The notes under the pieces are model-generated. The model was not told where the DNA came from. It was given only the letters and a program-made list of their open reading frames with translations, and did no database searches. Position numbers and translations under genes: made by a program. DNA of 64,000 nucleotides from Paenibacillus pectinilyticus. Lineage in GTDB: Bacteria > Bacillota > Bacilli > Paenibacillales > NBRC-103111. This document shows, piece by piece, positions 1-8,529 of this stretch. Position 1 is the first letter of the stretch. Each line of letters starts with the position of its first letter. The DNA lies in the NCBI RefSeq assembly GCF_001700435.1, contig NZ_LYPC01000014.1, positions 434,001 through 498,000 of the forward strand, in the 5' to 3' direction.

Positions 1-1714
1 AGTAATTCTACACGCGGGAGCCAAAGGTGAATATGAAGTCTACAATTACAAAAATGGTTCAGATGAAGATTTAATCTGGTTTAAGTATGCAGCTAACTCA
101 GCGAATCTTCCCGAAACGAGACGAGTTGCAGCAGTGACCCGTATTGTTGGGGGGGAAGAAGTTCGTTACAAGTGGTGTTTTGATAATGCGGAAGCTTATT
201 GCACGGTTTCGCCAGGAACTAACGTATATGTTGTCACAGCACTAACCAGTAATTTAGATGATTTGGATTATCTCGAGGCAGCAAAGGAGACAGCGAGACT
301 GTCCGATAGAGACATGATCATACAATTACAAGAAGTGCATAAGGGCTGGTGGAGTGATTATTGGAAGAAATCTTATGTTGAAATCAATGATCCTCTTCTC
401 GATAAGTTTTATTACGCTTCCTATTACATCATTGGATCCTGTACGAGATCAGGTAAAGTTCAGCCCGGGATCTTAGGAAGTTGGGTAACCAATGACCGAC
501 CGCTTTATTCAGGCGGATATACGATGAATTATAATTATGAAGCCCCATATTGGGGACTATACTCGGGGAATCGCATTGCTATCGCGGAATCTTACTGCGA
601 TCCGCTGCTGGATATCCTGCCGCTTGGCAAGTGGTACGCCCAGCAAAAGCTGAATTGTCGCGGAATCTATTTGCCCGTGCAGCTTGGACCTTGGGGGATG
701 ACATGCACAACCTATTTTCATGGCCAAAAGTCGAATGCTGCATACGGAGCAGTCAACCTAATCATGCACTTTTATCATACGTATGATCTTGACTATGGCA
801 GAAAAATATACCCCTATTTGTTGGAGACAGGCAACTTTTGGGAAGATTATCTCCAGTTTGAAGAGGGACGTTACGTCATTTACGATGATTCTATTCATGA
901 ACTCTCCAATGATCGCATGAATCCGATACTTTCACTCGGTTTCGTGAGGATGATTTTCAAAAGCCTATTGGAACTAAGCCAAGAACTCGGTATCGACTCG
1001 GATCGTCATGCGAAATGGCATCATATCCTCGAGCATCTAAGCCCATACCCTGTTTTTCAAAAAAATGACAAGACCCTGTTCCGCTTAACAGAAGAAGGAA
1101 TGGCGTGGAACAATCGTGGTGCTCTAGCTATTCAACATATTTATCCGGCTGGTGTGCTTGGTCTGGACAGCACGCCTGAATTATTGAATATTGCCCTGGA
1201 TACTTTGGAGGAATTGAATCGCTGGAGCGATTATAATGCCTTTACGACATATTATCCGGCAGCTGTAAGGGTAGGTTATAATCCGAGAATTATTCTGCAT
1301 CATCTGCGCCAAGCATGTGAGGAAAAGTCCCTTCCAAATCTTGTTATCCAACATGGTGGTGGGGGGATTGAGGATGCTAGCACAGTTCCAAATACGATTC
1401 ATGAAATGTTCATGCAAAGCCATGAAGGTGTATTGCGGCTATTCCCAGTCTGGCCCAAAGAGGAGCCAGCCAAATTCGGGAGATTAAGGGCTGTGGGAGC
1501 CTTCTTGGTATCGAGTGAATACAAAGATGGTGAAGTACAGTATGTGATCATCGAAAGTGAGAAAGGACGTGATTGTCAGATTCAGAATCCGTGGCCGGGT
1601 CAAGCTGTGTCCGTCTATCGAAATGGCATATTAACAGAAGAGCATAATGGAACAAGGTTTAATTTAAATACGAAAGTGAATGAGAAAATTATGCTTGTAC
1701 CAGCAAATCGATAA
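1..1714 (+). CDS. GH95-like glycoside hydrolase (5' end outside window)
   Basis: The reading frame is open from base 2, so the start lies upstream; about 570 C-terminal residues are visible. The pattern is that of the (alpha/alpha)6 GH95 family (alpha-L-fucosidase/alpha-L-galactosidase). A segment near 469-560 has GSWVTNDRP followed by an Asn-Tyr-Asn pair and YWG, matching the family's Asn-x-Asn that activates the base. Near 1370-1450 there is an HEMFMQSHEGVLRLFP segment typical of the region after the catalytic Asp. At that Asp position this protein has Glu (IED). The family HRHxSH motif is not recognisable, so it is a divergent member. No signal peptide can be judged. It lies 12 bp upstream of a second GH95 gene and is probably in one operon with it. 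Specificity is unknown. Confidence 0.75.
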   Translation, partial: VILHAGAKGEYEVYNYKNGSDEDLIWFKYAANSANLPETRRVAAVTRIVGGEEVRYKWCFDNAEAYCTVSPGTNVYVVTALTSNLDDLDYLEAAKETARLSDRDMIIQLQEVHKGWWSDYWKKSYVEINDPLLDKFYYASYYIIGSCTRSGKVQPGILGSWVTNDRPLYSGGYTMNYNYEAPYWGLYSGNRIAIAESYCDPLLDILPLGKWYAQQKLNCRGIYLPVQLGPWGMTCTTYFHGQKSNAAYGAVNLIMHFYHTYDLDYGRKIYPYLLETGNFWEDYLQFEEGRYVIYDDSIHELSNDRMNPILSLGFVRMIFKSLLELSQELGIDSDRHAKWHHILEHLSPYPVFQKNDKTLFRLTEEGMAWNNRGALAIQHIYPAGVLGLDSTPELLNIALDTLEELNRWSDYNAFTTYYPAAVRVGYNPRIILHHLRQACEEKSLPNLVIQHGGGGIEDASTVPNTIHEMFMQSHEGVLRLFPVWPKEEPAKFGRLRAVGAFLVSSEYKDGEVQYVIIESEKGRDCQIQNPWPGQAVSVYRNGILTEEHNGTRFNLNTKVNEKIMLVPANR

Positions 1715-1726
1715 CGGGGTGTATCT

Positions 1727-4084
1727 ATGAAGTTGTTGATGAATTATCCGGCCTCCTGGTGGAAATCGATGTGGCGAGAAGCGCTTCCATCTGGGAATGG
1801 CGTCGTAGGTGCTGCGGTATACGGAGCTGTACATGAAGAAACGGTGATGTTGACTCACGCTGATTTATGGAGGGGAGGACAATCTCCGGAGATGCCGAAT
1901 GTCAGTGATTGGGTATCAGAAGTACGCAGTCTACTCCTTGCTGGCGAAGCAGATAAGGCAGACCGTGTCTTGGCGAATGCACTTCTAGAAAAAGGTTACC
2001 AGCCTCGAATGGCATGGCCATTGCCGCTTGGCGATTTGAAGCTAACGATGGCAACCCGCCAAGCGTTCAAAAATTATCGCCGGACATTAGATATGGCTAC
2101 GGGCGAAGTTGCGGTCTCCTGGATCGATGGGGGGACGACTTTTGAGCGGAAGTTGTTCGTATCGCGGACGCGTGACATGGTTGTATGTGAGATTCGGGCT
2201 GAAGGAACGGATTTACTTGAAGCGGAGCTTACCTTCGATTTGCATCATCGAGGGGATGTCCGAAGACCTAATGTGGTTTTTCCAGAGGGGGTAGAAGTTC
2301 GCACGGAGGGAAGATTTCTGTTTTATGCCGCCAAAAATGATGATGGAACAGACTTTGGAGCTGTGCTGTGCGTAACTTTACAGGATGGCACAATCGAGAG
2401 CCTAGGCGGTGCGAAAATAGGAATATCTCAAGCATCACAGGCGATGATTCGTATCATCCCTTTTGTTAAAGAAGAGCGGACTGCTGCCTGGGCGCGGATC
2501 AAGCAGGAGCTGGAAGGCATTCCTTCACAATATGCTGTTTTGCTGGACGAGCATGTGAAGGTACATAAGGAACTTTTTCAATCTATGCGGCTAGATTTAC
2601 ATGCAGATACAGAGAACACGAGCAATGAAGAGCTGCTGCTGCAGGCTTACCAAGGGGAGGCGCCTTTGGAGTTGATCGAGAAAATGTGGGCTTACGGCCG
2701 ATATCTCCTGATCTCGAGCTCAAGGCCAGCCAGCAATCCTTGTCATTTATACGGACTGTGGTGCGGTGAGTATGAAGGCTTGTGGGCGTTCCACATGGTG
2801 AATGAAAACCTGCAAATGATCTATTGGCAAGCTCTCTCAGGGAACATGCCTGAGCTTCTGCTTTCTGTATTTCACTACGTTGAGAGTCAAATGGATGATT
2901 ACCGTGAGAATGCCCGACGATTGTATGGCTGTCGAGGAATTTATATACCTGCCCCAACCGCGCCGGGATCTGGATTGTTAAAGCACGTATACCCCCATAT
3001 TATTCATTGGACGGGCGGAGCCGGATGGGTTGCTCAGCATTATTACAACTATTTCCTTCATACGCAAGACGAACATTTTTTACGTCAGAAGGCACTTCCT
3101 TTTCTGCGAGAGGTTGCTTTATTTTATGAAGACTTTTTTACTTTGGGAGAGGATGGCTATTATGTTAGTAGTCCCTCAAACTCCCCAGAGAACACCCCCG
3201 GCAACTACTGGGAAGGTCAGGGAACAGGGGCGGAAATGCAAACGACGATGAACGCCACATTGGATTTTGCCATAGCCAAAGAAGTGATAAATAATCTCAT
3301 AAAGGGAGCAAGCCTGACAGGTACATATGCCGAGGAGATACTAGAATGGCAAATCATGTTGGATCGGATCCCACCGTACCAGATCAATGAGGATGGTGCA
3401 GTACGGGAGTGGATGCATCCATTTTACGAAGATAACTACCATCATCGACACCAGTCCCACTTGTATCCGGTATTTCCTGGAACTGAAGTAACTCCAGAGA
3501 GCGATCCTGCTTTATTCGAGGCTTTTGTTATGGCAGTCCGCAAACGGCTGGTTGTTGGACTCAATGAGCAAACCGGCTGGTCACTCGCACATATGGCCAA
3601 CATATACGCTAGGTTAAGAATGGGGGATTCCGCCTTAGAATGTCTGGATATTTTGAGTCGTTCCAGCATTATGAATAATTTGTTCACAACTTGCAACGAT
3701 TGGCGGGGGATGGGAATTGGCATCGGTATGGAACATGCGCCATTCCAAATTGACGCGAATATGGGGTGGACAGCTGCCATTCAAGAGATGCTGATGTTTT
3801 CTCAGCCTGGTCGTATTGATCTACTGCCTGCGCTGCCGCAAAAGTGGCGGAAAGGTGCAGTTGGCCCGATGCTGGCTCAAGGCGCCGTCGAAGTTACCTG
3901 CGAATGGGATCAGGACAGCCATACGGTGAACGTCAGCCTACGATCTCGACATCAAGATCAATCCGTTGAACTCGTGCTTCCGCATCCGATAAGGTTCATC
4001 AACAACCATGAGCGTAAGGAGAGCAAGCGTATAGATTTACAATTGGATGCTGGACGTAAGGTTGACTTGAAAGTTCAGATGTAG
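1727..4084 (+). CDS. GH95 family alpha-L-fucosidase/alpha-L-galactosidase
   Basis: This 785-residue protein is a canonical-looking GH95 enzyme with an N-terminal beta-sandwich (REALPSGNGVVGAAVYG near residue 18), a helical barrel and a C-terminal beta-domain. Visible active-site signatures are N359-E-N361 before QMIYW, SPE with E488 as the probable acid, HRHQSH at 573-578, and D676 in FQIDAN as the probable base. GH95 enzymes invert alpha-1,2-linked L-fucose or, in some members, L-galactose. There is no signal peptide, so it probably acts inside the cell on imported oligosaccharides. The start ATG follows GGGGTG at good spacing. It is the only one of the four GH95-like proteins here with the catalytic Asp intact. 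It ends at a strong terminator. Confidence 0.85.
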   Translation: MKLLMNYPASWWKSMWREALPSGNGVVGAAVYGAVHEETVMLTHADLWRGGQSPEMPNVSDWVSEVRSLLLAGEADKADRVLANALLEKGYQPRMAWPLPLGDLKLTMATRQAFKNYRRTLDMATGEVAVSWIDGGTTFERKLFVSRTRDMVVCEIRAEGTDLLEAELTFDLHHRGDVRRPNVVFPEGVEVRTEGRFLFYAAKNDDGTDFGAVLCVTLQDGTIESLGGAKIGISQASQAMIRIIPFVKEERTAAWARIKQELEGIPSQYAVLLDEHVKVHKELFQSMRLDLHADTENTSNEELLLQAYQGEAPLELIEKMWAYGRYLLISSSRPASNPCHLYGLWCGEYEGLWAFHMVNENLQMIYWQALSGNMPELLLSVFHYVESQMDDYRENARRLYGCRGIYIPAPTAPGSGLLKHVYPHIIHWTGGAGWVAQHYYNYFLHTQDEHFLRQKALPFLREVALFYEDFFTLGEDGYYVSSPSNSPENTPGNYWEGQGTGAEMQTTMNATLDFAIAKEVINNLIKGASLTGTYAEEILEWQIMLDRIPPYQINEDGAVREWMHPFYEDNYHHRHQSHLYPVFPGTEVTPESDPALFEAFVMAVRKRLVVGLNEQTGWSLAHMANIYARLRMGDSALECLDILSRSSIMNNLFTTCNDWRGMGIGIGMEHAPFQIDANMGWTAAIQEMLMFSQPGRIDLLPALPQKWRKGAVGPMLAQGAVEVTCEWDQDSHTVNVSLRSRHQDQSVELVLPHPIRFINNHERKESKRIDLQLDAGRKVDLKVQM

Positions 4085-4094
4085 AAAGTTAAAT

Positions 4095-4129
4095 AGGAGG
4101 TGTTCACTCAATTAGGTGAACACCTCTTT
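4095..4129 (+). terminator. Intrinsic terminator after the GH95 pair
   Basis: Perfect 11-bp inverted repeat GAGGTGTTCAC / GTGAACACCTC (4097-4107 and 4116-4126) with an 8-nt loop and a short T stretch, just after the GH95 stop codon. Confidence 0.85.
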
Positions 4130-4162
4130 AGGCATCAGATGGGCAGTCTTATTGATGAATTC

Positions 4163-4420
4163 TTACTGACACGTAAACGATGTGATATCCCTTAAATCAA
4201 CGGAGTATACATTCCATCTTCCTCCGAAAAACCGGTATCCCAATACATTGCTACCTCCGATATAAGACAAATAGAACCAGAAGTTGTCTCCATTTCTAAG
4301 CCAAAGGTATGTGTAATGTTCCACACAATTACAGAGGCCTCTAGGATCTACAGCGTAGGTGGACTGTTGCGGCACATAGTTGGGCGGAGGCGATGAGGGA
4401 GGGCTTGGCATATAGGCCAT
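4163..4420 (-). CDS. Small Pro-rich, aromatic-rich protein of unknown function
   Basis: About 85 residues. The N-terminus is proline-rich (MAYMPSPPSSPPPNYVP). The rest is a compact Trp/Tyr/Phe-rich stretch with two Cys (CNC) and phrases such as YLWLRNGDNFWFY and GYRFFGGRW. I recall short proteins of this style in Bacillus and Paenibacillus genomes, often left as hypothetical or loosely named transporter; I do not know a function. The chosen ATG at 4420 lies 11 nt after AAGGAG; a GTG at 4432 overlaps the ribosome site and is less likely. It is monocistronic, convergent with the GH95 pair and followed upstream by the AraC gene on the same strand. Confidence 0.6.
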   Translation of the reverse strand: MAYMPSPPSSPPPNYVPQQSTYAVDPRGLCNCVEHYTYLWLRNGDNFWFYLSYIGGSNVLGYRFFGGRWNVYSVDLRDITSFTCQ

Positions 4421-4528
4421 TATCAAGTTCACTCCTTATTTTTCTTTGAACTTCTCCCTCAATATATGCCTAGAATCAGCAGTTGGGTTGGATGTTTGCC
4501 TATGGTGATCATCTACGTAAACTATAAT

Positions 4529-5410
4529 CTACGTTCGATCACGGACATGTTTTCGCCACTCACTTGGCGAGCTTCCTATTAACTTCTTGAAAACGGTCGT
4601 GAAATGCTGACTCGTCTTAAAACCAAGTTCCATGGCGATGTCGGTAATCAACCTATCGGTCTTTAGTAATGTGCAAGCATGCTCCATTCGGATGCGCTCC
4701 ATATAGGCGACGGGGGCTTGTCCATAGAGCTCGTAAAACAATTTATAGAAATGCGAGACGCTCACTCCGACGGAGTGGGCCATTTTTTCAATGGAATACC
4801 TCGCTTCAGGGTTGCGCTCGAATTCTTTGACTTGGGATGCAATAGATTGCTTGAGATCCGGGTCAATCGGTTTGGCTGCTGGCTGTTGCAGCATGCCGAG
4901 CAAGATGTCTAGTACTTGATGACGAGCGAAAAGTTGTTTGTTCAGCATATCGCTCTCTATGGTCGTCTTTAGGCGCGTGAACTGCTCCGAGACGCTCGAT
5001 CTGGCAGGGAAAATTCGCGGCAACTGCTGCAAGCGGTCAGCCACAAAGGCAACATCATCTTGGTCCAAACGAAGCCAAGCGGATCCCTTTGAAGGGGCCT
5101 TCAGGACGAACCACCAAATTCGACTTGGTTCCAAATGGTCAAACCGTGCTCGATGCAGCTCTCCTGGTCGCGTGTAAAACCATTGTCCAGCGTTAACGGG
5201 GTAGTATTCGCCGCCAATTTCCCAAGTGATGTTCCCGTTGACAACATAAACGAACTCGTAACTTTGGTCGTGGCTATGAAGGGGGATGGGGTGGGCTTCT
5301 GCGAGCTTCTGATATCCAAGCTGTAGAAGCTCGGGAACTCCAGCTATAAGGCCGCTCTCATCCTCTGCCAGATATACCCAACGCATTGAAGCTGATCCGA
5401 ATCTCTTCAT
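4529..5410 (-). CDS. AraC family regulator of the divergent oxygenase module
   Basis: The protein has an N-terminal cupin-like sensor domain (LHSHDQSYEFVYVVNG, then PGELHRARF) and a C-terminal AraC double helix-turn-helix (SIEKMAHSVGVSVSHFYKLF and TDIAMELGFKTSQHFTTVFK). The start is uncertain: AGAGGAG lies 14 nt before the ATG at 5410 and just before a GTG at 5422; a longer form from a TTG at 5485 would run into the neighbour's upstream region. It is divergent from the desaturase-Rieske-dehydrogenase genes with about 140 bp between starts, so it most likely senses their substrate and activates them. The ligand is unknown. Confidence 0.85.
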   Translation of the reverse strand: MKRFGSASMRWVYLAEDESGLIAGVPELLQLGYQKLAEAHPIPLHSHDQSYEFVYVVNGNITWEIGGEYYPVNAGQWFYTRPGELHRARFDHLEPSRIWWFVLKAPSKGSAWLRLDQDDVAFVADRLQQLPRIFPARSSVSEQFTRLKTTIESDMLNKQLFARHQVLDILLGMLQQPAAKPIDPDLKQSIASQVKEFERNPEARYSIEKMAHSVGVSVSHFYKLFYELYGQAPVAYMERIRMEHACTLLKTDRLITDIAMELGFKTSQHFTTVFKKLIGSSPSEWRKHVRDRT

Positions 5411-5550
5411 TGTTAGTGCCACATCTCCTCTTGTTTTCATTATTCCTATGTGTCTGATTTTATTTAATGAAATCCTGGAAGTCAAACAAATATGAATTAT
5501 CTTACAATGAAGTCATAACAATTCGACAAACAAGACTTGGAGTGATGATC

Positions 5551-6636
5551 GTGAGCGTACCGAGAGAAAGAGATTACAGCATACTAGGCCCTGAGCGGGA
5601 GAAAGCCATTCAGAAGGGTCTTGTATCCGCCGAGTGGTATCAATGCCCGATTCCGAGGAAGCGTCTAAAGGAACTGATGACTAGACGAGATGCTCCTGCC
5701 TTAAGAGATACGCTGATCTGGATCTTGATTCAGATCGCGACAGGTTATGCCGCTTATTTGGCATGGGGAACATGGTGGAGCATTCCGGCCTTCGCAATAT
5801 ATGGCGCGATTTATTGTACGGCAGCAGTTTCCAAATGGCATGAATTCAGCCACGGAACTCCGTTCCGAACGGCCTGGCTGAACGAGGCAATGTACCAGGT
5901 GTGCTCCTTCCTTACGTTGGAGCAGGCAACGAACTTTCGTTGGACGCATACCCGCCATCATACGGATACAATTGTCGTCGGAAGCGACCCGGAAATATTC
6001 GCACCGCGTCCACCAAAATGGCGGCGACTGCTGCAATGGGTTATTCGGGACAATGTGCTGATTCCTACGATTGTAAGATTGGTTACCCACTCTTGCGGCC
6101 TACTTAACGCTGTTGAAAGAGAGCTTATTCCGCAGATTCAGCACAACAAGCTGTTTTGGGAAGCGCGAATTTTCCTAATTGGCTATGGCGGATTGATTGC
6201 TTCTTGCTTCTATTTGCATAGCATTCTGCCACTCATGTTCATCGGATTGCCTGCCATTTACGGCTTCTACCTGAATGCATTTCTGATTGCCACGCAGCAT
6301 GTTGGACTGTACGAGGATAAGCTGGATCATCGAATTTGCGCACGGACATTTTATACGAATCCGATCTTGAGGTTCTTCTATACGAACATGAACTATCATA
6401 TGGAGCATCATATGTTTCCGCTGGTTCCTTACTACAATTTGCCTGCGCTGCATGAGGAGATTAAGCATGACTGTCCCGCTGCGGCGTCAAGCTTTCCAAG
6501 TGCCGTTCGTGAAGTGCTAATTGCTGTCAAACGGTTGAAAAAGGATGTTACGTACGTCGTTCCGCGCTATGGCGAATTTGCTGGGAAAATGGATAGCAGC
6601 GAATACTCGGGAGATGTACCTCGTATTGTCGTCTAA
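5551..6636 (+). CDS. Fatty-acid-desaturase-fold di-iron oxygenase (MocD-like)
   Basis: An integral membrane di-iron protein of about 361 residues. The three histidine boxes of the desaturase/alkane hydroxylase fold are all present: HEFSH (97-101), HTRHH (133-137) and HMEHH (283-287). Hydrophobic segments lie near 60-95 and 190-250. A GTG start at 5551 is preferred because GGAG lies 8 nt upstream; the longer open frame from 5467 lacks a site. True lipid desaturases rarely sit beside a Rieske ferredoxin and a MocA-type dehydrogenase, but rhizobial MocD, part of the O-methyl-scyllo-inosamine (rhizopine) demethylation system, does. The inferred role is O2-dependent hydroxylation or O-demethylation of a small sugar-like substrate with electrons from the next gene. 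A plain lipid desaturase remains possible. Confidence 0.8.
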   Translation: MSVPRERDYSILGPEREKAIQKGLVSAEWYQCPIPRKRLKELMTRRDAPALRDTLIWILIQIATGYAAYLAWGTWWSIPAFAIYGAIYCTAAVSKWHEFSHGTPFRTAWLNEAMYQVCSFLTLEQATNFRWTHTRHHTDTIVVGSDPEIFAPRPPKWRRLLQWVIRDNVLIPTIVRLVTHSCGLLNAVERELIPQIQHNKLFWEARIFLIGYGGLIASCFYLHSILPLMFIGLPAIYGFYLNAFLIATQHVGLYEDKLDHRICARTFYTNPILRFFYTNMNYHMEHHMFPLVPYYNLPALHEEIKHDCPAAASSFPSAVREVLIAVKRLKKDVTYVVPRYGEFAGKMDSSEYSGDVPRIVV

Positions 6637-6679
6637 GAGACTGGGCGAGGTACGCTACGAATAAAGGAGAGTAAAGTCC

Positions 6680-7003
6680 ATGAATCTTATTGGGAATTGG
6701 ATTGAAGTATGCGAAATGGATGATATTGACGAAGAAGACGTTATCCGATTCGATTATGGAGACCGGACATTCGCCGTATATCGCTCGGCTGATAGCGAAT
6801 ATTACGCGACTGACGGTTACTGCACACACGGGAAATTTCATTTAGCGAATGGACTTGTAATGGGCAATATGATTGAATGCCCGAAGCATAATGGACGATT
6901 CGATTATACGAGCGGTGCTGCGAAGCGAGCTCCAGTGTGCGTTGCGCTCAAGACCTATCAAGTAAAGATTGAAAACGATAAAGTATACATTCAGATTGAG
7001 TAG
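6680..7003 (+). CDS. Rieske [2Fe-2S] ferredoxin (MocE-like)
   Basis: A 107-residue soluble Rieske protein. The cluster ligands are visible as C48-T-H50 and C67-P-K-H70, spaced as in bacterial ferredoxins of Rieske non-haem systems. No catalytic oxygenase domain is attached, so it is a stand-alone electron carrier. AAAGGAGAG precedes the ATG and the gap to the oxygenase gene is 43 bp, so the two are probably co-transcribed. It should pass electrons to the di-iron oxygenase upstream, as MocE is thought to do for MocD. No ferredoxin reductase (MocF equivalent) is seen in the window, so the reductant must come from elsewhere. Confidence 0.9.
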   Translation: MNLIGNWIEVCEMDDIDEEDVIRFDYGDRTFAVYRSADSEYYATDGYCTHGKFHLANGLVMGNMIECPKHNGRFDYTSGAAKRAPVCVALKTYQVKIENDKVYIQIE

Positions 7004-7056
7004 GTGAGTCACTGTTTGAAGATCAAGCAGTCGAAAACCCATAAAGGAGCATATAC

Positions 7057-8334
7057 ATGGAAATAGCAAAAATCAAGATTGCATTAATTGGTGCCGGCAT
7101 GCGTGGATTGAATTATATCAATTATGTTCACAAACATCGGATGGAGGCGGAGCTTGTTGCCGTCGCCGATCCGAATCAAGCACGCAGGAACAAAGTGCGG
7201 GAAATGTTTGAACTAGATGAAACAGTATGCTTTGAAAGCTGGGAGGAATTGCTTGCAGGACCCAAGCGTGCTGATGCCGTTTTTATCTGCACACAGGACC
7301 AGCTGCATGTTGCTCCGACACTTCGCGCACTGGAAGCGGGCTACCATGTCATGCTGGAAAAACCGATGGCTACCGATCCTGGTGATTGTGTACAAGTGGT
7401 ACAAGCTGCTGACAAGTATGAACGGATGCTGGTGATTTGTCATGTGCTCCGGTACACGCCATTTTTCCAGACGCTTAAACGTCTATTAGATGAAAATGCA
7501 ATCGGAGAACTCGTCACGGTTCAGCATAACGAGAATGTTGGTTTCTTACACCAAGCGCATAGTTACGTAAGAGGTAATTGGAGTGTGACAGCGAATTCGA
7601 GCCCTATGATTCTATCCAAGTCTTCTCACGATCTTGATATTATTTCCTGGCTTATTGGGGCAGAATGCGTAAATCTATCATCCTTTGGTTCATTGTCGTA
7701 TTTTAAAGCGAAGAACGCACCGGCGGGGGCAACTGAACGCTGCTTGGATGGGTGTCCAGCGGCAGACGAATGTGAATATTATGCACCTAATCAGTATTTA
7801 ACAGAAAACTTAAAATGGTGGTCCTATGCGATCTCGGATGATTGGAGCTACGAGGGAAGATTGAAGGCTTTGCAGGAGGGGCCATACGGCCGATGTGTGT
7901 TCCACTGCGATAATGATGTAGTCGACCACCAAGTCGTGAACATGGAATTTGCGAATGATGTAACGGCTTCCTTCATAATGAGCGCCTTTACGAATGAGAT
8001 TAGTCGAACGATCAAGCTGATGGGCACCAAGGGTGAGATACGGGCGGCGATGGAAAAAGATGAAATTGAAATTCACCGGTTCGATACCGGATTCAAAGAA
8101 ACGATTACGCTCAATAAATCAGACGGCCATATCGGGCATGGCGGCGGCGACGGAGGGATTGTCAAAGACTTTCTTAAGCTGCTGAGAACGGATGCTAGCA
8201 GCAGTCTCACCTCAGCAGAGGTTTCCTTGCAAAGTCATTTGATGGCGTTCGCCGCCGAGAATTCACGTTTGACGAAGCAAGTCGTTAATTTGCGGGATTA
8301 TCGTCGGCAGATTGAAGATAAGCTTTCGGAATAA
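7057..8334 (+). CDS. Gfo/Idh/MocA family NAD(P)-dependent dehydrogenase
   Basis: A 425-residue oxidoreductase. The Rossmann start is IALIGAGMRG (residues 8-17), and the family signature EKPMA begins at E101. The C-terminal alpha/beta domain carries a Cys-rich insert (CLDGCPAADECEYY) that could bind a metal; this is longer than the simplest family members. Such enzymes oxidise or reduce a hydroxyl of sugars or inositols. AAAGGAGC precedes the ATG. As third gene after the oxygenase and Rieske genes it mirrors the moc gene set, where MocA is a dehydrogenase of rhizopine breakdown. The exact substrate cannot be read from the sequence. A terminator follows. Confidence 0.88.
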   Translation: MEIAKIKIALIGAGMRGLNYINYVHKHRMEAELVAVADPNQARRNKVREMFELDETVCFESWEELLAGPKRADAVFICTQDQLHVAPTLRALEAGYHVMLEKPMATDPGDCVQVVQAADKYERMLVICHVLRYTPFFQTLKRLLDENAIGELVTVQHNENVGFLHQAHSYVRGNWSVTANSSPMILSKSSHDLDIISWLIGAECVNLSSFGSLSYFKAKNAPAGATERCLDGCPAADECEYYAPNQYLTENLKWWSYAISDDWSYEGRLKALQEGPYGRCVFHCDNDVVDHQVVNMEFANDVTASFIMSAFTNEISRTIKLMGTKGEIRAAMEKDEIEIHRFDTGFKETITLNKSDGHIGHGGGDGGIVKDFLKLLRTDASSSLTSAEVSLQSHLMAFAAENSRLTKQVVNLRDYRRQIEDKLSE

Positions 8335-8358
8335 TACCTTGCCATCCAACAATGAATA

Positions 8359-8394
8359 AGAGGACATCTTCCCTAACAGGTTGATGTCTTTTTT
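8359..8394 (+). terminator. Intrinsic terminator after the moc-like module
   Basis: GACATC (8363-8368) pairs with GATGTC (8383-8388) and is followed by six T. Flanking A and T bases lengthen the stem. Confidence 0.8.
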
Positions 8395-8429
8395 GAATGG
8401 ATAAGTTAGTAGGGCTATCTGCCTAAACA

Positions 8430-8468
8430 TCTAATTTCTCTCCATATTTCATCTGTTTCTATGCCATA
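8430..8468 (+). promoter_or_regulatory. Tandem 17-bp operator half-sites upstream of importer 1
   Basis: TCTAATTTCTCTCCATA (8430-8446) and TCTGTTTCTATGCCATA (8452-8468) are direct repeats 22 bp apart, ending 61 bp before the permease start. They are weaker copies of the pairs found before the GH95 gene at 15475, the lyase at 20003 and GH88 at 26343. They are probably bound by the AraC-type response regulator at 13927. Confidence 0.5.
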
Positions 8469-8529
8469 CAGCGAATTAATCTGATCTCTTATAATCAAAT
8501 TAAAGATAAAGAGATGGAGAGATGCCGAT

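Noticed and set aside
5467..5550. Longer N-terminus for the desaturase-fold protein
   Set aside because: No ribosome site before the upstream codon and it would overlap the AraC leader; GTG at 5551 has a well-placed GGAG.
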